5,803 bases of DNA, taken from positions 1 to 5,803 of the forward strand of contig CAYVCD010000081.1 of NCBI GenBank assembly GCA_964450115.1. The letters run 5' to 3'. The first letter of the stretch is position 1. Every line of letters begins with the position of its first letter. The position numbers and the translations under genes were made by a program. The notes under the pieces are model-generated. The model did no database searches. It saw only the letters and a list, made by a program, of their open reading frames with translations, and was not told the origin of the DNA. Shown here piece by piece: positions 1 to 5,157 of the stretch. Origin of the DNA: 2-01-FULL-45-10 sp964450115. GTDB lineage: Bacteria; Omnitrophota; Gorgyraeia; 2-01-FULL-45-10.

Positions 1-11
1 ATAAAAGAATA

Positions 12-485
12 ATGCGAATACTCGGCATCGATCCCGGCCTGGGGACGACTGGTTATGGCATCATAGAAGAGAGAACCTTTAAGCTTGTCGAGGCCGGTGT
101 GATAAAGACGCAAGCCAACACGCCGATACAATCAAGGCTCAAGAAGATATTTGACGCCATTACCGAAATTATAAAAGAGCACGAGCCGGGCGTACTGGTT
201 CTGGAAAAGATATATTCACATTACAGGCATCCTACCACGGCTATACTTATGGGGCATGCGCGCGCGGCCGCATGTTTAGCAAGCGGGATACATGAGATCC
301 GTCTGGTGAATTATCCCCCCACAAAGATAAAGAAGACGATAACCGGCAATGGCCACGCGTCAAAAGAGCAGGTCCAGAGGATGGTCCAGAACATCTTAAA
401 ATTAAAAGATCCTCCTGAGCCGGTAGACGTGAGCGACGCCCTCGCAATGGCGATAAGTTACTGCTACATGGAGAAGATAAAGTGA
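12..485 (+). CDS. ruvC: Crossover junction endodeoxyribonuclease RuvC (Holliday junction resolvase)
   Basis: RuvC is the dimeric, metal-dependent resolvase that cuts Holliday junctions symmetrically during recombination and replication-fork repair, working with the RuvAB branch migration motor in the cytoplasm. The 157-residue protein has the usual family length. It begins with the diagnostic MRILGIDPGLGTTGYG, carrying the first catalytic Asp (D7), then has E65 in VLEKIY and the D139/D142 pair in DVSDALA, so all four acidic active-site positions are present. A conserved basic segment, IKKTITGNGHASKEQV, lies at about 106-121. The loop after E65 (EKIYSHYRHPTTA) differs from the common EQVFMAKN type: Tyr replaces the usual Phe and the loop seems one residue longer. 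The ATG start matches the family start exactly, though only a weak purine run precedes it. A TAA at 10-12 overlaps this ATG as TAATG and could end an upstream gene cut off by the window edge. The 3' end overlaps ruvA by 4 bases. Confidence 0.97.
   Translation: MRILGIDPGLGTTGYGIIEERTFKLVEAGVIKTQANTPIQSRLKKIFDAITEIIKEHEPGVLVLEKIYSHYRHPTTAILMGHARAAACLASGIHEIRLVNYPPTKIKKTITGNGHASKEQVQRMVQNILKLKDPPEPVDVSDALAMAISYCYMEKIK
470..473 (+). promoter_or_regulatory. Ribosome binding site supporting the GTG start of ruvA
   Basis: GGAG, in the context ATGGAGAAG, sits 8 bases before the GTG at 482, inside the last codons of ruvC. It is the cleanest Shine-Dalgarno match in the window. It supports a GTG start that overlaps the ruvC TGA (GTGA, 482-485), as expected for translational coupling. 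Confidence 0.6.
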
Positions 486-1108
486 TCTCTGAGATCAACG
501 GCAAATTGAAACAGAAGAAAGATACGAGCGTCATTCTCGATGTCAACGGCATCTGTTACGAGGTGATGATACCGCCGGCTGTGATGAAGAACCTTGATAC
601 GGCTGGCGGAGAAGGTCAAACCGTAAGCCTCAAAGTCTATCATTATTACCAGATGGATCAGTCAAAGGCTATACCTGTCCTGGTAGGATTCCTGAACGAC
701 ATAGAGAGAGATTTCTTCGAACAGTTCATAACCGTTTCGGGCGTGGGTCCGAAAGCCGCGTGCAGAGCGCTGAGTGAGTCATTCCCGGTCATAGCCGAGG
801 CCATAGACAACGGCAATATGGCGCTTTTGAAGACATTGCCAGGAATCGGTGAGCAGAAGGCCCGGGAGATAGTGGCCAAGCTGCAGGGGAAAGTAGGAAA
901 GTTCTGTCTTATGAAAGACAGGGCATTACACGATTCAACCAAGATCAAGGAAGACATTAAAGAAGAAGCTCTTAACGTGCTCGTTCAGTTGCAGTATAAG
1001 AAGAGCGAGGCCGGCGATATGATAGAGAAAGCGATACGGCGCAATCCGAAAGTCTCATCGTGCGAAGAGATATTGAACGAAGTTTACAAGGGGAGTAAAA
1101 AGCTTTAA
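482..1108 (+). CDS. ruvA: Holliday junction branch migration protein RuvA
   Basis: RuvA tetramers clamp four-way DNA junctions and load RuvB hexamers on opposite arms. The 208-residue product shows the three family domains: an N-terminal OB fold (about 1-66, starting MISEINGKL), a tandem helix-hairpin-helix domain (about 71-142) with VSGVGPKAA at 85-93 and LPGIGEQKAREIVAKLQGKV at 119-138, and a C-terminal RuvB-binding three-helix domain (about 157-205) after a linker. Start choice: GTG at 482 gives the standard MIS-type N terminus, has an SD sequence 8 bases upstream, and overlaps the ruvC stop. Oddities: the segment that forms the acidic pin in E. coli RuvA (VREDAQLLYGF) is here YQMDQSKAIPVLVGF (56-70), slightly longer and lacking the Glu-Asp pair. 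The last two codons (Lys-Leu) and the stop lie inside a heptamer repeat array, so the C-terminal tip is repeat-derived. Confidence 0.97.
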   Translation: MISEINGKLKQKKDTSVILDVNGICYEVMIPPAVMKNLDTAGGEGQTVSLKVYHYYQMDQSKAIPVLVGFLNDIERDFFEQFITVSGVGPKAACRALSESFPVIAEAIDNGNMALLKTLPGIGEQKAREIVAKLQGKVGKFCLMKDRALHDSTKIKEDIKEEALNVLVQLQYKKSEAGDMIEKAIRRNPKVSSCEEILNEVYKGSKKL

Positions 1109-1131
1109 GCTATAAGCTTTAAGCTGTAAGC
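1100..1131 (+). repeat. Tandem heptamer array AAGCTNT at the ruvA 3' end
   Basis: Four consecutive 7-base units with exact period, AAGCTTT (1100), AAGCTAT (1107), AAGCTTT (1114) and AAGCTGT (1121), are followed by a partial AAGC (1128-1131). Only position 6 varies. The array provides the final Lys and Leu codons and the TAA (1106-1108) of ruvA and fills most of the 30-base gap to ruvB. AAAGCTT (1099-1105) and AAGCTTT (1114-1120) can pair as a 7-bp, AT-rich stem with an 8-base loop. No T-tract follows, so it is not a classical terminator. Related units occur after queH. Function unknown. Confidence 0.85.
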
Positions 1132-1138
1132 AAAAAAT

Positions 1139-2197
1139 ATGGAAAAAGAAAAAGTTAATAAAAAAATATTGCCTGAAGGAAGAGAGAAATTGATCTCAAC
1201 TCAGGCGGATTCGGATGAAGATCAAATATTGATCCTCTCCCTGAGGCCCGGGAAACTCAGTGAATTTATCGGACAGACCGATGTCGTAGAGAACCTCAAG
1301 GTTTCGATGGAGGCGGCCAGGAAGAGGAAAGAGCCCTTGGAACATGTGCTGCTATCGGGCCCTCCGGGACTGGGCAAAACTTCTCTGGCGCACATCATAG
1401 CGCATGAGATGGGGACCAAGATAACATCGACGAGCGGCCCGGCTATCCAAAGAGCAGGGGACCTCGTAGGTGTTCTCACTAACCTGGAAGATGGTGACAT
1501 ACTATTCATAGATGAGATACACCGGCTGCCCAAGACGGTGGAGGAGTATATATATCCTGCGATGGAGAATTTTGAAGTCGATGTGGTGATGGACAAAGGT
1601 GCCTACGCGAGGACATATAAGTTCAAACTTAAACGCTTCACTATGATAGGCGCTACCACGCGTTCCGGGCTCCTCACATCTCCGCTGAGATCGCGGTTTG
1701 GGATATTTCATCATCTGGATTTTTACGATACGGAAGATCTTGTCAAAGTGATCAAGCGTTCAAGCTCGATCCTTGATATACATATAGACACAAACGCTGC
1801 CCTGGAGATAGCGCGGCGCTCAAGAGGATCGCCGCGTGTGGCGAACAGGCTGCTTCGTCGTGTAAGGGACTGGGTTCAGGTAAAGCGCGACGGTAAGATC
1901 ACGGCAGAGTCGGCCCATGAGGCATTGAAGAGCCACAATATAGACAGGATGGGGCTGGATAATGTCGACAGAAAAGTGATAAATATCATGCACGAATCTT
2001 TTGGCGGCGGACCTGCTGGCATAGAGTCCATAGCGGCTTCGCTGAACGAAGAGGTCGACACGATAGTCGATATAGTGGAACCGTTCCTGCTTAAGATAGG
2101 TTTCCTGAAACGGACCCCCCGGGGCAGAGAGCTCACCAAGCTGGCGTATGATCATATGGGCTTCGGCGTCAAAGAGGGTCAAAAAGAACTTTTTTAA
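1139..2197 (+). CDS. ruvB: Holliday junction branch migration ATPase RuvB
   Basis: RuvB is the hexameric AAA+ motor that pumps DNA through the RuvA-bound junction. The 352-residue sequence has the LSLRPGKLSEFIGQ entry motif (33-46), Walker A GPPGLGKT (74-81), Walker B ILFIDEIHR (121-129, D125/E126), sensor 1 GATTRSG (171-177), the arginine-finger segment SPLRSRFG (181-188), sensor 2 GSPRVANRLLRR (230-241) and the C-terminal winged-helix domain (about 270-340) with ESFGGGPAG and RTPRGRELT. The ATG at 1139 adds about 13 residues (MEKEKVNKKILPE) ahead of the usual family start near REKLIS. This stretch is very A-rich, directly follows the heptamer array, and has no clear ribosome site. A TTG at 1190 has AAGGA 9 bases upstream but would remove the conserved residues before ISTQAD, so ATG is preferred with moderate certainty about the start only. 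The TAA lies 5 bases before queH. Confidence 0.96.
   Translation: MEKEKVNKKILPEGREKLISTQADSDEDQILILSLRPGKLSEFIGQTDVVENLKVSMEAARKRKEPLEHVLLSGPPGLGKTSLAHIIAHEMGTKITSTSGPAIQRAGDLVGVLTNLEDGDILFIDEIHRLPKTVEEYIYPAMENFEVDVVMDKGAYARTYKFKLKRFTMIGATTRSGLLTSPLRSRFGIFHHLDFYDTEDLVKVIKRSSSILDIHIDTNAALEIARRSRGSPRVANRLLRRVRDWVQVKRDGKITAESAHEALKSHNIDRMGLDNVDRKVINIMHESFGGGPAGIESIAASLNEEVDTIVDIVEPFLLKIGFLKRTPRGRELTKLAYDHMGFGVKEGQKELF
1176..1180 (+). promoter_or_regulatory. Possible ribosome binding site for an alternative TTG start of ruvB
   Basis: AAGGA lies 9 bases ahead of a TTG at 1190 (codon 18 of the ATG-started frame), the only SD-like sequence near the ruvB start. If used, the protein would begin at ISTQADSDED and be 335 residues, close to common RuvB lengths. 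Against it, family members usually retain a few residues such as xxERL before this point. It is listed because it bears on the start call. Confidence 0.25.
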
Positions 2198-2202
2198 GAT
2201 AA

Positions 2203-2754
2203 ATGAATATCCTACTTCATATCTGCTGCGCGCCATGCTCGATCTATCCTATAGAGAAATTACGTCAGGATAAACACGTGATAGCGGGGTTCTTCTATAA
2301 CCCGAACATACACCCTTATCCGGAATATCTTAAGAGGAAAGACGCCGTAGAGAAGTACTCCAAAACGGTAAAGCTCAACGTCACATATTCCGATTATGAC
2401 CTGGAAGACTATTTTCAGCACGTTGTGTACAACGAAGATACTGTCAACAGGTGTCCGGTATGCTGGTGGATACGCATGAAGAAGAGTGCAAAGTTCGCTA
2501 AAGAGAATGGGTTCGACGCTTTCACAACGACGCTGCTCGGAAGCCCATACCAGGACCATGAGGTGCTAAAGAGCATATGTGACGACATAGCTAAAAGCGC
2601 TGATATAAAATTTTATTATGATGACTTTAGGATAGGTTTTAAAAAGGCTCAAGGTTCCGCAAAGGCTGAAGGTATATATAGGCAGAATTATTGCGGATGC
2701 CTCTTCTCTGAAAAAGAGAAGATAGAAAAGAAAGGAAAAAGCTTAAAGCTTTAA
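2203..2754 (+). CDS. queH: Epoxyqueuosine reductase QueH (DUF208 family)
   Basis: QueH is the cobalamin-independent enzyme that reduces epoxyqueuosine to queuosine at position 34 of GUN-anticodon tRNAs, the same step done by the unrelated B12-dependent QueG. The 183-residue product carries the full family cysteine set: HICCAPC near the N terminus (C8, C9, C12), RCPVCWWIR (C84, C87) and YCGC (C164, C166), which in the family serve iron-sulfur/metal binding and a redox pair. Also conserved are FYNPNIHP (31-38), TTLLGSPYQDHE (109-120) and the late FRIGFKKA plus GIYRQNYCGC. Start: the ATG at 2203 is 5 bases after the ruvB stop and places the CC motif at its usual position; no strong ribosome site is visible. 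The company of queA and tgt downstream agrees with the function. The final Lys-Leu codons and TAA lie inside a heptamer repeat array, as in ruvA, giving a Lys-rich tail (EKIEKKGKSLKL). Confidence 0.93.
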   Translation: MNILLHICCAPCSIYPIEKLRQDKHVIAGFFYNPNIHPYPEYLKRKDAVEKYSKTVKLNVTYSDYDLEDYFQHVVYNEDTVNRCPVCWWIRMKKSAKFAKENGFDAFTTTLLGSPYQDHEVLKSICDDIAKSADIKFYYDDFRIGFKKAQGSAKAEGIYRQNYCGCLFSEKEKIEKKGKSLKL

Positions 2755-2762
2755 GCTGTAAG
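2739..2762 (+). repeat. Tandem heptamer array AAGCTNW at the queH 3' end
   Basis: Three exact-period units, AAGCTTA (2739), AAGCTTT (2746) and AAGCTGT (2753), are followed by a partial AAG (2760-2762). The 17-mer AAGCTTTAAGCTGTAAG (2746-2762) is identical to 1114-1130 at the end of ruvA. The array supplies the last codons and TAA (2752-2754) of queH and ends 10 bases before the next ATG. It is the second copy of the repeat family in this operon. Function unknown. Confidence 0.83.
2740..2757. repeat. Perfect 18-bp palindrome within the queH-end array
   Basis: AGCTTAAAGCTTTAAGCT equals its own reverse complement. As RNA it could fold into a 7-bp stem with an AGCT loop. It spans the queH stop codon. 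The stem is AT-rich and no T-run follows, so a Rho-independent terminator is unlikely; a transcript-processing or pausing site, or a by-product of the near-palindromic heptamer, are alternatives. Confidence 0.7.
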
Positions 2763-2772
2763 AATAGATAAA

Positions 2773-2979
2773 ATGGGTAAGATGATGATGCTCTTCGGGG
2801 TAGCGATCTTCCTAGTCGGAGGTCTTTTTGTTGTCGTGGATAAAGTCCCGTGGATAGGCAAACTCCCCGGCGATATCTATGTACAGAAGAATAATTTTAC
2901 ATTCTTTCTTCCGATAACTACATGCATCATTATATCGTTGACGCTTTCGCTACTATTGATACTATTAAGAAGAAGATGA
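2773..2979 (+). CDS. Small two-helix membrane protein, DUF2905 family
   Basis: This 68-residue protein has two hydrophobic segments (about 4-22 and 44-65) separated by a short polar loop and ends in an Arg-rich tail (RRR). The loop motif WIGKLPGDIYV (27-37) followed by FFLPITTCIIIS matches the pattern of DUF2905, a family of inner-membrane proteins of unknown function that, as I recall, often sits near ruv, queA/tgt or spoIID genes. The ATG at 2773 gives the family-typical MGK start; three further in-frame ATGs (2782, 2785, 2788) are possible and no strong ribosome site precedes any of them. The gene begins 10 bases after the heptamer array and its TGA overlaps the next gene's ATG (ATGA, 2976-2979), suggesting coupled translation with the exported SpoIID-like enzyme. 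A link to the cell envelope is an inference from that coupling. Confidence 0.85.
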   Translation: MGKMMMLFGVAIFLVGGLFVVVDKVPWIGKLPGDIYVQKNNFTFFLPITTCIIISLTLSLLLILLRRR

Positions 2980-4148
2980 AGAGACTATACATAATACTGC
3001 TTTCGCTCGTATTAGCGCTATCTCTTGATGCGCCGCAGCAGACGTCGGCCGCCCTGGAAAAAGGAAATAATCCGGTCGTTCGCGTACTGGTCATAGACAG
3101 CAGGGACTCCATATCATTGGCCGCAAAGGGTACTTATAGGGTCTATTCGCTGCCTTCAGAGAAGCTTCTAACGGGAGGATATATACTTCACACTAAAGTC
3201 ATGGCGAGCGAAGACGGTATAATGTTCGGGGCAAGGGGGCTAAAATTTTCAAAGATACGCTTCACCGTTCCGGACGGAGCTTTAATATATATTGACGGAA
3301 GATCGTTCAGGGGTACCGTGGACATCATAAAAAAAGATAACATGAAAATATCGGTGATCAATAGTATCACTATGGAAGAGTACCTTTACGGTGTATTGAA
3401 TAACGAGGTGTCGCACCGCTGGCCGATGGAAGCCATAAAGGCTCAAGCTATAACCGCGCGGACTTTCGCTTTATATCAGGCAAGGCAGAATAAATTACAG
3501 GACTACGATCTGACCAACGATATATATTCACAGGTATATACCGGAGAGGCGTCAGAGAGATGGTCCACTACGAGAGCGGTGAAGTTGACTCTTTCTAAAG
3601 TCCTGATTTATAAGGGTGATATATTTCCGGCTTACTATCATGCCACGTGTGGCGGTAAAACAGAAGATGCGGCTAATCTTTGGAATATAGATATCGAACC
3701 TCTGAAAGGGGCGGAATGCGGATTTTGCAGGGATTCTCCACATTATAAGTGGACGAAGAATATTCCGCTTTCGGATATCGAAAAGAAGCTTGGCGATAAC
3801 GGTTATAAGGTCGGAAAGATCAAGTCAGTTACCGTGATCGCGAGAAATAAGTCCGGTAGAGTGGATAAGATAGAGATCAAGGACGACTCCGATGTATCCT
3901 GCGTGCTTACCGGAAAAGATTTTCGCAGGATGATGGGCCCCAATGATCTTCGCAGCACTAATTTTGAACCATCAATAAGCAAGGATAAGCTTGCTTTAAA
4001 CGGTATAGGCTGGGGGCATGGTGCTGGGATGTGCCAGTGGGGCGCGAATGGCATGGCCGGGCACGGCAAGAAGGCCGAAGAGATACTGAAGGTCTATTAT
4101 CCCGGAGCCGAGATCACGACGATCGATAAGATCGCCGATAAGCTGTAG
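2976..4148 (+). CDS. Exported SpoIID/LytB-domain peptidoglycan enzyme
   Basis: SpoIID-family proteins act on peptidoglycan glycan strands. SpoIID of endospore formers is a lytic transglycosylase, and LytB homologues were named as amidase enhancers. The 390-residue product has a signal peptide (MKRLYIILLSLVLALSLDA, cleavage probably near residue 25). The SpoIID domain follows at about 125-385: MEEYLYGVLNNEVSHRWPME (133-152) with E144 at the position of the catalytic Glu, then AIKAQAITARTFAL, AYYHATCGGKTEDA (219-232) and GIGWGHGAGMCQWGANGMA (343-361). C225, C248 and C251 match the zinc-ligand region seen in SpoIID. Start: ATG 2976 begins directly with the signal peptide and overlaps the DUF2905 stop; an in-frame ATG at 2922 would put 18 polar residues ahead of it and is rejected. 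Nothing here suggests sporulation, so a housekeeping wall-remodelling role is likelier. The gene ends AAGCTGTAG, again Lys-Leu-stop. Confidence 0.92.
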   Translation: MKRLYIILLSLVLALSLDAPQQTSAALEKGNNPVVRVLVIDSRDSISLAAKGTYRVYSLPSEKLLTGGYILHTKVMASEDGIMFGARGLKFSKIRFTVPDGALIYIDGRSFRGTVDIIKKDNMKISVINSITMEEYLYGVLNNEVSHRWPMEAIKAQAITARTFALYQARQNKLQDYDLTNDIYSQVYTGEASERWSTTRAVKLTLSKVLIYKGDIFPAYYHATCGGKTEDAANLWNIDIEPLKGAECGFCRDSPHYKWTKNIPLSDIEKKLGDNGYKVGKIKSVTVIARNKSGRVDKIEIKDDSDVSCVLTGKDFRRMMGPNDLRSTNFEPSISKDKLALNGIGWGHGAGMCQWGANGMAGHGKKAEEILKVYYPGAEITTIDKIADKL

Positions 4149-4154
4149 ACCCCA

Positions 4155-5153
4155 ATGAAGTTGTCAGAATTTGATTACGACCTGCCGAAAGAGTTGATCG
4201 CGAAATACCCTCTCAAGGAACGGGATAAGTGCAGGCTGATGGTGCTCGATCGGGAGAAGCGATCGATAGAACATAAAACTTTTCAGGACGTAACAGGCTA
4301 TTTCAACAAGGGCGATATTTTAGTCCTCAATGACACTAAAGTAATACCCGCGCGCCTATTCGGCAGGCGAAAGACTGGAGGCAAGGTCGAGCTGTTCCTG
4401 CTGGAAAAAAGAGAACCTGTTTGCGAGGCGCTGGTGAGGCCTTCAGGGAGGCTTAAGGAAGGCGAAAAGATAACTCTGGAATGCGGCGCCGAGGCAGAAG
4501 TGCTGGGTAGGGGTGGAGTCGGAAGGATCATCAAGTTCAACAGGCCCATTGACGAGATACTTAAGTCGGGCCATGTGCCATTGCCTCCCTATATCGACAG
4601 GCCTGATGAGCCAGGCGATAGCGGATCTTATCAGACCATATATGCCTCCAGGGAGGGCGCTACGGCAAGCCCGACAGCGGGGCTTCATTTCACGAAAGAG
4701 ATATTGGAGAGATTGGTGGCTGCCGGCGTACGGTTGGCGTATGTGACCTTGCATACAAATTACGGTACCTTCGCTCCTGTTAAGACAGATGATGTAGAGA
4801 ACCACAGGATGCATAAAGAATATTTTAATATCCCCGCAGAGACTATAGAGGCGGTCAGAAGCGTTAAGGGTGGCGGCGGAAAAGTTTTCGCGGTCGGCAC
4901 GACATCCGCAAGGAGCCTAGAATACTGGGCGCTGAAAGGCGAGGTCAGCGGCGATAACGATCTGTTTGTCTATCCCGGGTTTAAGTTCAAGATCGTAGAT
5001 CACCTCATCACAAACTTCCACCTTCCGAAATCTACGCTCATGTTGCTGGTAAGCGCGTTCGCAGGGAAGGATCATATATTTGAGGCGTATCGCCAGGCTA
5101 TGGAGCAGAGGTACAGGTTCTTCAGCTACGGCGATTCGATGCTGATACTATAA
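4155..5153 (+). CDS. queA: S-adenosylmethionine:tRNA ribosyltransferase-isomerase QueA
   Basis: QueA transfers and isomerises the ribosyl group of S-adenosylmethionine onto preQ1-modified tRNA, giving epoxyqueuosine, the substrate of the QueH encoded upstream. The 332-residue protein, slightly short for the family (about 340-355), shows FDYDLPKELIA (6-16), NDTKVIPARLFG (59-70), GGKVELFLL, GHVPLPPYI, YQTIYASREGATASPTAGLHFT, GTTSARSLE, VDHLITNFHLPKSTLMLLVSAFAG and the terminal FFSYGDSMLIL, so it is full length. One motif usually read as LHVGxGTFxPV is here LHTNYGTFAPV, a visible departure in an otherwise canonical protein. The ATG at 4155 matches the family start MKLSEFDYDLP and is 6 bases after the spoIID-like stop; no Shine-Dalgarno sequence is evident in between. 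The tgt gene follows after 4 bases, the classic queA-tgt pairing. Confidence 0.96.
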   Translation: MKLSEFDYDLPKELIAKYPLKERDKCRLMVLDREKRSIEHKTFQDVTGYFNKGDILVLNDTKVIPARLFGRRKTGGKVELFLLEKREPVCEALVRPSGRLKEGEKITLECGAEAEVLGRGGVGRIIKFNRPIDEILKSGHVPLPPYIDRPDEPGDSGSYQTIYASREGATASPTAGLHFTKEILERLVAAGVRLAYVTLHTNYGTFAPVKTDDVENHRMHKEYFNIPAETIEAVRSVKGGGGKVFAVGTTSARSLEYWALKGEVSGDNDLFVYPGFKFKIVDHLITNFHLPKSTLMLLVSAFAGKDHIFEAYRQAMEQRYRFFSYGDSMLIL

Positions 5154-5157
5154 AAAT

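Noticed and set aside
1..12. End of an upstream gene (ATA AAA GAA TAA overlapping the ruvC ATG)
   Set aside because: Four codons are too few to assign; plausible as an operon partner but not supportable from this window.
247..552. Reverse-strand open frame of 101 codons over ruvC/ruvA
   Set aside because: Low-complexity Ser/Leu/Arg-rich translation opposite two certain genes; a shadow frame.
2181..2195. AAAAAG-AA-CTTTTT inverted repeat with T-run at the ruvB end as a terminator
   Set aside because: The stem is nearly all A/T with a 2-base loop, part of the ruvB coding sequence, and queH starts 8 bases later; too weak for a terminator.
1820..2236. Reverse-strand open frame of 138 codons, the longest on the minus strand
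   Set aside because: It lies fully across the end of ruvB and start of queH, its translation has no recognisable motifs, and the plus-strand genes are unambiguous.
1100..2762. The heptamer arrays as a CRISPR array
   Set aside because: Units are 7 bases without spacers and only three to five copies each; nothing resembles CRISPR repeats or cas genes.
2922..2975. Upstream ATG extending the SpoIID-like protein by 18 residues
   Set aside because: It would overlap DUF2905 by 58 bases and put a polar segment ahead of a textbook signal peptide that starts at ATG 2976.
4106..4145. GATC/GATAAG-rich short repeats near the spoIID-like 3' end
   Set aside because: Irregular spacing, and the codons read as a normal C-terminal tail; no exact period or second copy.
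4443..4814. Reverse open frame (123 codons) and plus-strand frame 4513-4746 inside queA
   Set aside because: Both sit inside the well-conserved queA coding sequence and show no independent start signal or family resemblance.
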